Shown here: positions 1-9,346 of the stretch, one piece after another | How positions within the stretch are numbered: the stretch's first letter is position 1 | Layout: each line of letters starts with the position of its first letter | DNA from: Candidatus Nitrospira nitrosa | Lineage (GTDB): Bacteria > Nitrospirota > Nitrospiria > Nitrospirales > Nitrospiraceae | Reading direction: 5' to 3' | DNA: 64,000 bases | Assembly (NCBI RefSeq): GCF_001458735.1 | Contig: NZ_CZQA01000010.1 | Span: 372,001-436,000 of the forward strand | Program-made: the position numbers and the translations under genes | The notes under the pieces: generated by a model | The model's database searches: none | Told to the model about the DNA's origin: nothing | Seen by the model: the letters and a program-made list of their open reading frames with translations, nothing else

Positions 1-1782
1 CTTAAGACCGCTCAAGCAAGGCACGAACGGCTCTCCAAAACAGTCGCGCTTGCCATCTTCTCGTCAAACGCGATTTCATCCGTCGCCTATGGAACGGAAG
101 AGATTCTACTGGTGTTGATTCTCGCTGGTCCGGCAGCCGTCGCCTGGTCGATTCCCGTCAGCTTCGCCATCCTGTTTCTCGTCGTGATGTTGACGATTTC
201 CTACCGGCAAATCATCCACGAATATCCTGAAGGAGGTGGGGCCTATGTCGTCGCACGGACGAACCTGGGCGACCGTCCGGCTCTCGTGGCGGCTGCGGCA
301 CTCATGATCGACTATGTCTTAACCGTAGCGGTCAGCGTGGCCGCCGGTATTGCGGCCCTGACATCCGCCATCCCAAGTCTATTCGTTCACCGCGAGGCTC
401 TTGGTTTGGTCGCTATTCTGTTCATCATCATGATGAACCTCCGTGGAGTTCGTGAATCCGGCAAGTTTTTTGCCGTTCCAACCTATTTTGCCATAGGCGC
501 CCTTGGCCTTCTGGTGCTCGTCGGGACCATTCGATCTCTTGCAAGTACCAGCACAGTTCTCCCTCCCCCAACCCCTGTCGAGACAGAAGCGCTGACCCTG
601 TTTCTCATCCTCCGCGCCTTTGCGGCAGGGTGCTCTGCCGTGACCGGGATGGAAGTCATTTCAAACGGAGTCAAGGCCTTTCGTCCACCGGAGCCACGGA
701 ATGCCGCGATCACCATGGTCTGGATGTCCGTGATCCTAGCCTCGCTCTTTATGGGTATCAGTTGGATGGCTTACCATAACGGCATTTTGGCCAAGATTGA
801 TGAAACCGTGATTTCCCAACTCGCTCGATTGACATTCGGTACAGGCCCCATCTACTACTCCATACAGATCGGCACCATGGCCTTGTTGGTATTGGCCGCG
901 AACAGTGCCTTTGCCGGTTTTCCACACCTGGCGTCGATCCTGGCGCGCGATGGATTCATGCCCCATCAGATGGCGACCTTCGGGGATCGATTGGTTTTTT
1001 CGAACGGCATCATCATTCTTGGGTTCTTTGCCTGTCTCCTGCTTGTGATCTTTGAGGGCGACACACACGGGTTGATTCCCTTATACGCCATCGGCGTGTT
1101 TGCCTCGTTTACACTGTCTCAGGCCGGCATGGTGAAACAATGGCTTGTGAAGAAAGGGCCACATTGGCAGACGAAACTGATCGTCAATGGAGCCGGTGCC
1201 CTGACGACCGGTATTGCGACGATCATCATCGCCACCACCAAGTTCATGCAGGGTGCGTGGATCGTCTTTGTACTCGTCGCCATTCTCCTACTCATCTTTC
1301 AGGGCATCCGCTCCCACTATAAAGCGGTCAGCGAACAGATCGCACTGGACCGACGAGGGGAACGACCGCCGTTACCTCGGCGCAATATCGTCATTATTCC
1401 CGTCAGTGGAATGAATCGTGCCGTGGTGCGTGCACTGGACTATGCACGGAGTCGACCGGGCGAAGTCCGTGCTGTGTACATCGACGTGGATCCTCAAGAA
1501 AGCGCCAAGGTCAAAATCCAGTGGGCTCAATGGGGAGGCGGCGTGAATTTGATCGCGCTGTCGTCGCCCTATCGTTCGGTCCTGGGATCATTGCTGGACT
1601 ACGTCGAGGAAGTCCTCGAGAAAGATCAGAACAGCTGGGTGACCGTCGTGATCCCGGAGATCCTACCGGCACGATGGTGGCAGAATATCCTCCATAACCA
1701 ACGAGCGCTCATGCTCAAAGCCTCACTGCTGTTCAAAGAGCGGGTGATTCTCATCGATGTCCCCTACCATTTGACGCGATGA
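1..1782 (+). CDS. APC-superfamily amino acid permease, 5' end missing
   Basis: Multi-pass inner-membrane transporter of the amino acid-polyamine-organocation type, probably importing an amino acid or related cation-coupled solute. The frame is open from base 1 and carries the family signature SSNAISSVAYGTEEIL ahead of the GTG at 112, so that GTG is internal and the true start lies before the window. About ten hydrophobic segments follow. After the last one (around residue 420 counted from the window edge) there is a soluble C-terminal domain of about 150 residues (RRNIVIIPVSGMNRAV onwards), as seen in the long KUP/APC-like permeases. The stop overlaps the next gene's start by 4 bases (ATGA), so the two are translationally coupled. 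Substrate not determinable. Confidence 0.85.
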   Translation, partial: LKTAQARHERLSKTVALAIFSSNAISSVAYGTEEILLVLILAGPAAVAWSIPVSFAILFLVVMLTISYRQIIHEYPEGGGAYVVARTNLGDRPALVAAAALMIDYVLTVAVSVAAGIAALTSAIPSLFVHREALGLVAILFIIMMNLRGVRESGKFFAVPTYFAIGALGLLVLVGTIRSLASTSTVLPPPTPVETEALTLFLILRAFAAGCSAVTGMEVISNGVKAFRPPEPRNAAITMVWMSVILASLFMGISWMAYHNGILAKIDETVISQLARLTFGTGPIYYSIQIGTMALLVLAANSAFAGFPHLASILARDGFMPHQMATFGDRLVFSNGIIILGFFACLLLVIFEGDTHGLIPLYAIGVFASFTLSQAGMVKQWLVKKGPHWQTKLIVNGAGALTTGIATIIIATTKFMQGAWIVFVLVAILLLIFQGIRSHYKAVSEQIALDRRGERPPLPRRNIVIIPVSGMNRAVVRALDYARSRPGEVRAVYIDVDPQESAKVKIQWAQWGGGVNLIALSSPYRSVLGSLLDYVEEVLEKDQNSWVTVVIPEILPARWWQNILHNQRALMLKASLLFKERVILIDVPYHLTR

Positions 1783-2822
1783 CAATGCGTCGTGACGCCC
1801 GGCGTCGGATCTCTCACCTCGTTCTCGTCACCGCGTGCCTTGCACTGGCACCTCCGGTTCATGCCTTCCAAATCACCGAGCCACCAGAAGGCGCCACGCT
1901 CGCTGCTGGAACGACCGTTACAGCGCGTGTGAATTTGGGCAAAGACGCCGGTATCATCAAGGTCCGCTACTATTGGTACGGTGAGCGAGATGAGGTCTTG
2001 GTTGAACAGGATGACTCAACCGCCACTGGCTCCATCGTGGCGCCGGTCGCCATGATCGGATCCATCGAACAGGACCCACCGTTTGGTGGACCACTCAACG
2101 TGCCACACGACACGATCGGGCCGATGCGTCTCTTGGCAGTGGCTGAGATTTCCCGTGGACGATTGGGAACCAGATCCGTGTTTGATGAAGTGATGGTGAA
2201 CGTTGCCCCCCCTGCGGCTCTCACCGCCATTGATTTTGAAACGGAGAAGCCGTTGCAATTGGGACGAGCCGGACAATCGTCGGCCTTCGGCCACGTAGAC
2301 TCGATGGGAAAGGTGTTCGAACTCCCCGTGATTGGAGAATTTGCCGATGGAGTCGCCCGGCGCATCAGCTCTCCAGCCAGCGGAACGAGTTATATCTCCT
2401 CCAATAGTACGGTCATCAAAGTCCTAGGTGATGGCCTCCTGCAGATCGTCGGGAATGGAAAAGCCACCATCACCGTCTCCAATCGTGGTAGGCGAACCAC
2501 GCTTGATGTCGACGTGAATGTGAACGATGAACCGAATGAGCCTCCGCTTGCAGATGCAGGAGCGAACAAGTCGGTCAAGGCCGGTTCCAGAGTGAAGCTC
2601 AGCGGCCTAAAAAGTCGAGACCCGGAAGGCGAAGCGCTCTACTATAGTTGGAGCCAAGTGCGCGGCAACAAGGTCCCGCTCCTCGATGCCAACAACTCAG
2701 AGGCTTCCTTCCTCGCCCCAACCGTCTCAGAGCCAAGGACCTATCGCTTTAAGCTGCGCGTGACGGATAAGAAGGGAGCGGACAGTCTGCCGGCGTTTGT
2801 GGATGTGAGGGTGGAGCCATGA
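1779..2822 (+). CDS. Exported protein with C-terminal PKD/REJ-like domain
   Basis: Predicted secreted protein of 347 aa. An Arg-rich n-region, hydrophobic core and PVHA-F cleavage site form a signal peptide of about 29 residues. The middle part (about 30-240) is beta-rich; a stretch around residues 185-240 resembles a bacterial Ig-like (Big) repeat. Residues about 255-347 match the PKD/K319L-type fold, with PPLADAGANKSVKAGS, LSGLKSRDPEGEALYYSWSQ and RFKLRVTDKKGA as hallmarks. It is coupled by a 4-base overlap to the permease, which suggests a periplasmic partner or simply co-expression. Function unknown. Confidence 0.75.
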   Translation: MTMRRDARRRISHLVLVTACLALAPPVHAFQITEPPEGATLAAGTTVTARVNLGKDAGIIKVRYYWYGERDEVLVEQDDSTATGSIVAPVAMIGSIEQDPPFGGPLNVPHDTIGPMRLLAVAEISRGRLGTRSVFDEVMVNVAPPAALTAIDFETEKPLQLGRAGQSSAFGHVDSMGKVFELPVIGEFADGVARRISSPASGTSYISSNSTVIKVLGDGLLQIVGNGKATITVSNRGRRTTLDVDVNVNDEPNEPPLADAGANKSVKAGSRVKLSGLKSRDPEGEALYYSWSQVRGNKVPLLDANNSEASFLAPTVSEPRTYRFKLRVTDKKGADSLPAFVDVRVEP

Positions 2823-3291
2823 AGGTCTTGATAGCTGAAGACTGATGCAGGAAGCATAGAAGTCACGGTTTCGTTTCATGCCGCTGCGAACGGATCATGC
2901 GGAAGTACGTCGAGCTCTATCATCATCTCTCATGATGCGCAGCAGCAGTCACCTGGCCAGCCGTTTAAACATGGGCCCGTACGGGTTTCGCAATTCCCTC
3001 AGAACGGATTTCATCCTCGCTTGACCAACCCTTACCTTGACCTTCAGCCTTGTCGATTTCCCTTTTCTGGAATGCTCATCACGACCGCACATTATACTTT
3101 CCTTGCCCAGAGGATTGGACAGCTGGCCAGGGTTAGTTGAGTGATTCGCTTCCCTGAGCTAAGACATATCATGAGCGCGATTGCCAATCAGTAGGCTCGC
3201 CTCATGTTGATTTAACTCTGACACTGTATCAGGGGAGGATGAAGAGATTCATGCTCGAGGTTTGCACATCGTTACGGAACAAAGTAGATCA
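2823..3291. other. Intergenic, nothing recognised
   Basis: 469 bases between the convergent exported-protein gene and the DUF1566 gene. Short open frames have no recognisable product. A 10-base inverted match (CCTGGCCAGC near 2959 and its complement near 3124) is separated by about 150 bases and is probably chance. No tRNA, terminator with a T tract or IS end seen. Confidence 0.5.
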
Positions 3292-3867
3292 TTACTTGTC
3301 TACCATTCCTCCTCCCCGCACACACCAGACTTTGAAGGTGGAGGCTTTACTGGTCATGTGGACATGGCCATTGCTCAAGTGGAGGTGCCAGGCCTTTGAG
3401 GATTCACCATCTGAAGAAACTGACCAATAGAAGCCAGCGGGGTTATTCAGAAAGGGATGGCCGGCGGGAAGCATCGCCTCAGAATCCTGGACAGATGGGT
3501 CAAGTAGGCTGGTCAGTTCCACAATCGATGGTAACCTCCACCCTCTCTGGCCACCAATCGCCTTATTCAGACAAGAAGACCTAGCCGCCTTCCAATCCGT
3601 GCGTGCCGTTGATGGAGACCGCTCCCAGAGCAAACCCGTGTCTTGATCCAATACCGCCTCACTGTTGAAGTTTGCCAGCACGATGAACCGCGCCTCCGTG
3701 GGCAGGGTTCGATTCCACGAAACGACGGAGGGAGATGACCGATCTAGCGTAGGTTGGGCCTGCCCCCCATCTGCCAGACCGACCAAAACGACAAGGGCGC
3801 TTCCCACGATGACTCTCTTGGTGATTCGCCTACGCTTAGATTCCACTGACCCCCTCCTGCGTTCCAC
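3292..3867 (-). CDS. Exported DUF1566 (Lcl-like) protein
   Basis: 191 aa. An N-terminal basic stretch followed by a hydrophobic segment (VIVGSALVVLVGLADG) and a GGQAQ site form a signal peptide. The rest is a DUF1566 domain: VLDQDTGLLWERSPS, then GQRGWRLPSIVELTSLLD, then FYWSVSSD and the C-terminal VWCVRGG. DUF1566 proteins are small secreted or surface C-type-lectin-like folds common in environmental bacteria. No partner gene is evident; the neighbours on both sides are also small exported proteins. Confidence 0.75.
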   Translation of the reverse strand: MERRRGSVESKRRRITKRVIVGSALVVLVGLADGGQAQPTLDRSSPSVVSWNRTLPTEARFIVLANFNSEAVLDQDTGLLWERSPSTARTDWKAARSSCLNKAIGGQRGWRLPSIVELTSLLDPSVQDSEAMLPAGHPFLNNPAGFYWSVSSDGESSKAWHLHLSNGHVHMTSKASTFKVWCVRGGGMVDK

Positions 3868-3977
3868 GATAAGAGCGACACATCACGCCAGTCCGCTTGC
3901 ATCAATCGCTTGGCAAAATTTGCGGTACGGTGGGTAAGAGAGCTATACCTACGTGGAAGGCCACGTGCGATCTTTGG

Positions 3978-4574
3978 CTAGGCGCCCTGCTTCGCCTTGC
4001 CTCGCGCAACCAGGGCAACCACCTGGAGCAGCTTTTCAACCCGGGCTTTGTACTGATTCATGAATTGGGCGGTCCACATCGAGTTGTATTCGATGGCTGC
4101 GCTCTTCTTCATCCCGGCATCCTTTTCACCAACAGGAGAAGAGTAGTGCGCAATCAGGCGATCCAGTTCCTCCTCGCCAAAGTTTCTCGAATAGGCCTGC
4201 TTGAGATGATCGTGGAGGGTTTCCACCCTCCCCATTGACTGCCTGATGTCTTTCAGAAAGGCATCGAGCAGCCGTTCGATTTCTTTCTTCGTGTCACCGG
4301 ACACATTGGGATAGCTGACCGCGATGGACTTTCGGATCTGTTGCTCGTAGTCGCTGACATATTTTTGGGTAAGTGACTCGTACTCTGATTCCAGTTCTGA
4401 AACTCGGATCAGTGTCAGCAACTTCTCAATCTTGATGGACTTGGAGTTCTCAATCGTGGCGGCCTCTGCCGCAGCCGATCCGGCAATCACTGTCAGGCTA
4501 CAGAAGCACCCGAGTAGAGCAACCTGTGCAAGACTGCCATGCTGTCTTTTCTCCTGGTCGCGCATAGCTCTCAC
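3978..4574 (-). CDS. Exported DUF2059 family protein
   Basis: 198 aa with a hydrophobic N-terminal segment and AAAEA-type signal cleavage site. The mature part is mainly alpha-helical with the DUF2059 pattern: an N-terminal helix carrying LLTLIRVSELE, a long charged helical middle, and near the C-terminus EEELDRLIAHYSSPVGEKD followed by a helix. Family members are periplasmic proteins without an assigned activity. The gene lies 55 bases downstream of the HExxH-motif gene in the same orientation and may share its transcript. Confidence 0.7.
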   Translation of the reverse strand: MRAMRDQEKRQHGSLAQVALLGCFCSLTVIAGSAAAEAATIENSKSIKIEKLLTLIRVSELESEYESLTQKYVSDYEQQIRKSIAVSYPNVSGDTKKEIERLLDAFLKDIRQSMGRVETLHDHLKQAYSRNFGEEELDRLIAHYSSPVGEKDAGMKKSAAIEYNSMWTAQFMNQYKARVEKLLQVVALVARGKAKQGA

Positions 4575-4629
4575 CTCTTGCGACCGAGTCTACTCCGATT
4601 AGACTGATCGTCAAGAAATAGAGAACCTT

Positions 4630-6201
4630 CTACGCTCCGGATTCACTCACGCGAATCGGCCCATAGCTGTGGCGAGCTCCTTGAAGTTCCCTGATGTGCC
4701 GGCGCAACGCAGGACCAAATGAAGACCGTTCGACATCACGACGAAAATGCCTACTGCTTCCCTCAATATGCGCAATCGCCGCGGCCAATTCCCGTACAAG
4801 TTGTTGGCCGGTACTGGTGAGCCACCCCAACTGTTGATCGGCATACTGCAAATCCAGCAGGGAATAGCGGACTGATTCCACTTCTTCCAAACAACGGAAG
4901 CACGCCCGTTGAAGGTCTCGCTGGGACAGTCCGGCTTGTTTCCATCTCACTGATCCAGTGTGTCCTGCCCCCCATGAGGCAAGATGCAGGAATAACAGCG
5001 CACCCATGGTAAAGGTGAACGTCGCGTGAAGAATGCCTCGCAAGGGCCTCAGACTGCGTCTCCAAGGAGAGTAGAAAATCTGCTGATTGTGATCCCCGCG
5101 ATACATGACGTTCTTGCGCAGCAAGAGATTCAAGTGGTGATGGCTGTTCTCATGGATCACATCATCAATCAGATCGAGGTTGTCACGATCGAAACAATTG
5201 ATAAACGAGAGGCCCGGTCGATGGCGGTAGCTGAAGCTGACCACACCCCTTGCGTGAAGTGGGATAATGCGGTTGGTCAATAGTGCCAGCACGTTATGCC
5301 CGTCAGGCCAAGCGAGTCGAATCGTCTCCCACGCACGAGTGATGCGTTCGACCTGTCGCCGATCAGTGGACTTCACTCTTCTTGGTTGTCGATCCTTTCC
5401 ATAAACCAACGTTGGACCAACGGTGACGGGACCAGTCTTACTCTGAGCTGCGACTACAGGAGAGCGATAGGCCCAGTGCCATTGCCCGCTTTTTTCCAGC
5501 TCAGACCAGACCGGTAACACCATTCTGCCGATCTTTACCCGTATCTCACTGGACTCCACCCGAAAAACCACGCCCCCCGACGAGCGGGACAAGATCCGTC
5601 GCTTATTCTGTGGTGCCTGGCACCAAGCTCCCGCAATACCGGTGGCGATGGCTCCCGGAAGTTCCGCCTTCTCAAACTGATCCTGTAGACTTCCCGGTAC
5701 ATCCCACCGGGCCATCTTTTGCCGCCGCATCCATGTGACCGACAAGCTCGGGTCAAACCAGAGAGCCTCTTGCGCCAGCTCCCCCGCCAAGCGTCGACAC
5801 AGTGCAAACACCCTCTTTCCCAGACCACGTGCTTGTGGACGCCCGCTTGGGAACACATCGTTGAAGTAGCCGTGTTCGAAAAACTTCTCCTGGCATTCGT
5901 CAAACAGCTGCACGGAAAAATCCGTCCGATCCTGCTCTATGTTCAGTTGTTGATAGACGTCGAGGAAATACAGCAGATCATTCAGCGTCTCAATCCAGCC
6001 GACAACTTTCCATGTAGAATAGGACTCCAGCGGGAAGGCTAACCGGAGATGGTCAAAGAAGCTGGCTGGAAGCTTTAATTCCTTAGACAGGTCAGCGTAG
6101 TCAGCACGAAGTTCTCGGCACAGATCAGCATGCAGGCGGCGCATCGAGAGACGAAATTCATGTTGTAACTTGATGAGAGGTCGGGGATCAAGGAGATGCA
6201 T
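4630..6201 (-). CDS. HExxH-motif protein, similar to aKG-HExxH-type peptide beta-hydroxylases
   Basis: 523 aa, no signal peptide or membrane segment. The key site is IDDVIHENSHHHLNLLL around residue 350, an HExxH followed about 30 residues later by the YSPWRRSLRPLRGILHATF segment. That arrangement is characteristic of the HExxH proteins associated with ribosomally made peptides, some of which are 2-oxoglutarate/iron peptide beta-hydroxylases. The flanks show no precursor-peptide gene, radical SAM enzyme or peptide exporter. The assignment rests on the motif and spacing as remembered; zinc-protease-like chemistry cannot be excluded. Confidence 0.6.
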   Translation of the reverse strand: MHLLDPRPLIKLQHEFRLSMRRLHADLCRELRADYADLSKELKLPASFFDHLRLAFPLESYSTWKVVGWIETLNDLLYFLDVYQQLNIEQDRTDFSVQLFDECQEKFFEHGYFNDVFPSGRPQARGLGKRVFALCRRLAGELAQEALWFDPSLSVTWMRRQKMARWDVPGSLQDQFEKAELPGAIATGIAGAWCQAPQNKRRILSRSSGGVVFRVESSEIRVKIGRMVLPVWSELEKSGQWHWAYRSPVVAAQSKTGPVTVGPTLVYGKDRQPRRVKSTDRRQVERITRAWETIRLAWPDGHNVLALLTNRIIPLHARGVVSFSYRHRPGLSFINCFDRDNLDLIDDVIHENSHHHLNLLLRKNVMYRGDHNQQIFYSPWRRSLRPLRGILHATFTFTMGALLFLHLASWGAGHTGSVRWKQAGLSQRDLQRACFRCLEEVESVRYSLLDLQYADQQLGWLTSTGQQLVRELAAAIAHIEGSSRHFRRDVERSSFGPALRRHIRELQGARHSYGPIRVSESGA

Positions 6202-6398
6202 AGCAAGACGATGGCAAACAATAATGGCAGGACTCTAGCGCAGCGGGAACGTGCGTGCAAGCGCGAAGCAAAGCAACCCACCATATTCCCTGTTAGTCAG
6301 ACACGGCACACCTATCGTGAGTGCCTAGATATTCCTCAACAGCGTGGTAGTGCCAGCACCAGAGTTATACCTGACTGGCCGACAGGGGGACACCTCTC

Positions 6399-7829
6399 AT
6401 GATATTGAATAGGACCGATCTGACACTGGTTCTCGCGGAGATCGTTCCAGTCTTACGCGGCGGCTGGATACAAAAGATCCATCAACCACAAACCCACACC
6501 ATCGTATTGGATATTCGGGTGCCGGGTGAAACCCATCGGCTGTTGATCTCATGTGAACCGAACAGCGCCAGACTCCACCTCACCACTGGTTCCCATCTCA
6601 ACCCGCCGACGCCGCCCCCCTTCTGCCAATTTCTGCGGGCCCACTTTCAGGGGGCCAAACTGGACGCAATCCAGCAGATCGAGAACGACCGTATTGTCGA
6701 GCTGCAGATGACCAGCAGAGATGGACCTCGCGTCATCATGTGTGAGTTGACTGGGCCCAGGGCCAACATCCTCGTCCTCGATACCGAACGCCGAATCCTG
6801 CGAAACCTCACGCGCCAGGGCACGGCGATCGGTCAAACCTATGCGCTACCACTCCAGAGCAACTCGGCCCCAAAACCGGCACCGAGCCGTTTCGCAGGTC
6901 ACGCCGGTGGCGTGCACCCTGTTTCAGAAGCGATTGATGCCTATTATCGCGATCAAGAGTCCACCCACACCGTCGACCGAATTAGAGAAGAACGCCGACG
7001 TGTTCTCAAGAAATCGCTCAAGAAAGAGCAGCGATTGATCGAAGCCTGGCGAGGCGACCTCGAAAAAGCAGCCGCCTACCATGACTATGCGCGGTATGGC
7101 GAATTGATCAAATCCAATCTCGGGGCCATCACGAAGGGTACCGATCATATCGAGATGACTGATTACTTTGATGAGCAGCTTCCTACGATCACGATTCCAC
7201 TCGATCCGATGAAATCACCGCATGGCAATATGGACGACTACTTTCGAAAACATCGAAAACATCTGGTCGCTGAACGGGAACTCAAACCTCGCATTGAACA
7301 AGCCGAGCTTGGTCTCGCGCGGCTGCGCCAAGAACTTCAGGACATTGAGCAAGAAACTTGGACTCCACCTGCAACACCCTCTCCCCGGCCGAGCGTCGCC
7401 GCCAGTACGAGAGCTCGTACCATTGCTCAGCCACGAGGCCCGTTCCGTCGATTTACCTCGACCGACGGGCTCCCGATCTTCGTTGGACGCAATGCTCGAG
7501 AGAACGATGAACTCACCTTCGGCCTGGCCAAGAGCGATGATCTTTGGCTACATGCACACGGAACGCCAGGATCACACGTCGTGGTTCGCCTGGAGAAGGG
7601 GACGGATCCTCCACCGGAAACGCTTCGTGATGCAGCAACCCTGGCCCTGCTTTATAGTGATCTGAAGAAAAGCGGCAAAGGCGAGGTCATCTACACCAGG
7701 CGCAAGTGGGTCAAAAAAGCAAAAGGACAAGCTCCTGGTGCGGTGATCGTCACCCAAGAGAAATCAGTACACATCAGTTTAGATAAGATCAGACTGGACG
7801 CGATCAAGAATCGGACTCGTCACAATTGA
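6399..7829 (+). CDS. rqcH: RqcH/Rqc2 homologue (NFACT family ribosome quality control)
   Basis: 476 aa NFACT protein. In the established pathway RqcH binds 50S subunits with stalled peptidyl-tRNA and adds C-terminal alanine tails that mark the chain for degradation. The NFACT-N domain (about 1-190) carries Asp97-Arg98 in QQIENDRIVEL, the same DR pair at the same numbering as the residues essential for tail synthesis in Bacillus RqcH. A charged helical middle (about 195-330) is followed by NFACT-R (about 350-476) with DLWLHAHGTPGSHVV. It is somewhat shorter than the ~570-residue firmicute protein, mainly in the helical middle. Transcribed divergently from the HExxH gene. Confidence 0.85.
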   Translation: MILNRTDLTLVLAEIVPVLRGGWIQKIHQPQTHTIVLDIRVPGETHRLLISCEPNSARLHLTTGSHLNPPTPPPFCQFLRAHFQGAKLDAIQQIENDRIVELQMTSRDGPRVIMCELTGPRANILVLDTERRILRNLTRQGTAIGQTYALPLQSNSAPKPAPSRFAGHAGGVHPVSEAIDAYYRDQESTHTVDRIREERRRVLKKSLKKEQRLIEAWRGDLEKAAAYHDYARYGELIKSNLGAITKGTDHIEMTDYFDEQLPTITIPLDPMKSPHGNMDDYFRKHRKHLVAERELKPRIEQAELGLARLRQELQDIEQETWTPPATPSPRPSVAASTRARTIAQPRGPFRRFTSTDGLPIFVGRNARENDELTFGLAKSDDLWLHAHGTPGSHVVVRLEKGTDPPPETLRDAATLALLYSDLKKSGKGEVIYTRRKWVKKAKGQAPGAVIVTQEKSVHISLDKIRLDAIKNRTRHN

Positions 7830-7986
7830 GGTGTATCGTACTCCTCCTTACAGCCCCGCTCGAGGCGGATACCGACCACATCGAATCTTGGCCTCACCGG
7901 ATGTGCTGATCCTGCCTGAAAGAACGGTTTCTCTCGCCCTATCGTACGGACGGGACTATGATAGCCTCAAACGGTAGAGGACGCAC

Positions 7987-8478
7987 ATGACGGCAGAACA
8001 AACACAGCCACCGACCATTCTCATCGTCGACGACGATCTTCCGATCGTGAACCTCTGCAAGGCGTTTCTTGAAGAAGCGGGCTTCACTGTTCTGGGAACC
8101 GATGGTAGTTCGGAAGCGCTGAAGATCTGCACACAGCACAACGGACCGATCGATCTGTTACTGACAGACCTGGTGTTACCTCCACCAGGCTTTCAACTGG
8201 CCTCGGCCTCCAACCAATTCCCCCACGTCAACGGTCTTGAGCTGGCTGTGCGCGCAACGATGATCAGGAGCGGGCTTCACATCATTCTTATGTCAGGCAA
8301 TCCTGACAAGGATCTCATGAGCCATGGGATCAAACGAGGAACGCTTCCGTTTCTCGCGAAACCGTTCGAACGTGATCGCCTGATTGCCCTGGTGAAAAAT
8401 GTGCTCGCGCAGCCGGCCATACCCCTTGGAGTGGAACAGCCAGCCCGTGCCGCCAATGATGCTGAGTGGTTTGGTTGA
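7987..8478 (+). CDS. Single-domain response regulator
   Basis: 163 aa receiver protein. The acidic pair is in ILIVDDDLPI, the phospho-acceptor Asp in LLLTDLVLPP, the conserved Ser in ILMSGNPDK and the Lys in FLAKPFERD. An insertion of about 15 residues after the phospho-acceptor (PPGFQLASASNQFPHVNGLE) lengthens loop beta3-alpha3. There is no DNA-binding or enzymatic output domain, so it acts through protein contacts or as a phosphate relay. No histidine kinase is adjacent. Confidence 0.85.
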   Translation: MTAEQTQPPTILIVDDDLPIVNLCKAFLEEAGFTVLGTDGSSEALKICTQHNGPIDLLLTDLVLPPPGFQLASASNQFPHVNGLELAVRATMIRSGLHIILMSGNPDKDLMSHGIKRGTLPFLAKPFERDRLIALVKNVLAQPAIPLGVEQPARAANDAEWFG

Positions 8479-8557
8479 ACTCGGTGCAGGCTAAGGGTTA
8501 GACCAAGGCTCTCATTTACAATACGCGTCACAGTCTCTCTCGCTGAATCCTACTCTG

Positions 8558-9220
8558 CTACGGATGTTCCGTCATAAACCATCCGGCAATCGATAATCGC
8601 CGATGCTGACCAGCCGTGGCGTCCACTCGACACACTCGATGGAATCGAGGCACGGTAAACATCACCAAGGATCCCGGACGCGGCTCGATACAATGTGTCG
8701 GAACAAGGTCAGGCTGAGCCATCTGCTCACCTGATCGTGCGGCATAGATGATCAACTCCCCGCCCCAATCCGGCTGCCATTCCTCATGAAGATACGTGAC
8801 CAGGGCGATCCGGCGTTGCAGGGTCCGACGCCCAGCGATAGGCCGGCCCTGATCCGTGTCATCATGGGTGAGGAGACAATCGCCTGCTGAGTAGGAATAG
8901 TAGCTGAATCCTAGATGACGCCCTATGATATTGGGAAAGGACTCGATGTAGTCCTGGAGGAACGGAAACTGAACCCTCGATAACAACCGCTGGCCTTCCG
9001 GCGGACCGATTTCTGCTTTTGCCCAGTTTCCAGATTGTGGAAAGTCTTCGCGGACATTGGGAAGATCCGAAAGACTTTTCCAAGCCGCTTGATTCATCCG
9101 GTCACGAAAGAACTGTCGCTCTTCCGCAGACCAGAAGTTTTCAACGACCAAGACCGGACTCCTCTGAAATGAAAATGTCTTGATGTCGTCAAGCGTTACT
9201 ACTGATGGCATGCCATTCAT
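8558..9220 (-). CDS. 2-oxoglutarate/Fe(II)-dependent oxygenase
   Basis: 220 aa. The double-stranded beta-helix metal triad is visible: HxD in CLLTHDDTD, the distal His in VPRFHRVCRVD, and the 2OG-binding Arg in HRRLSIAGWF. The segment YLHEEWQPDWGGELIIY is typical of the prolyl-4-hydroxylase-like 2OG oxygenases. No signal peptide, hence cytoplasmic. The substrate could be a protein, for example a ribosomal or translation component as in related enzymes, but nothing nearby settles this. It is convergent with the response regulator. Confidence 0.75.
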   Translation of the reverse strand: MNGMPSVVTLDDIKTFSFQRSPVLVVENFWSAEERQFFRDRMNQAAWKSLSDLPNVREDFPQSGNWAKAEIGPPEGQRLLSRVQFPFLQDYIESFPNIIGRHLGFSYYSYSAGDCLLTHDDTDQGRPIAGRRTLQRRIALVTYLHEEWQPDWGGELIIYAARSGEQMAQPDLVPTHCIEPRPGSLVMFTVPRFHRVCRVDATAGQHRRLSIAGWFMTEHP

Positions 9221-9284
9221 GATCCCATCACGTATCCTAACATTGGAACCCTGTGAGATAGATCAATTCACCTACCCCAGTTAT

Positions 9285-9322
9285 AAAAAAAGAGGAGCTG
9301 CCATACATGATGGCAGCCCCTC
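9285..9322 (-). terminator. Rho-independent terminator of the RRM gene
   Basis: Read on the minus strand, a GC-rich stem (GAGGGGCTGCCAT pairing with ATGGCAGCTCCTC, one G-U or mismatch) with a 5-base loop is followed by seven Ts. It lies 25 bases past the stop of the RNA-binding protein gene. Confidence 0.8.
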
Positions 9323-9346
9323 CGTCCAATGTCTGGAACCGATTAC

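Noticed and set aside
2959-3135. Long-range inverted repeat CCTGGCCAGC
   Set aside because: Only 10 bases with about 150 between the arms; expected by chance in this amount of sequence.
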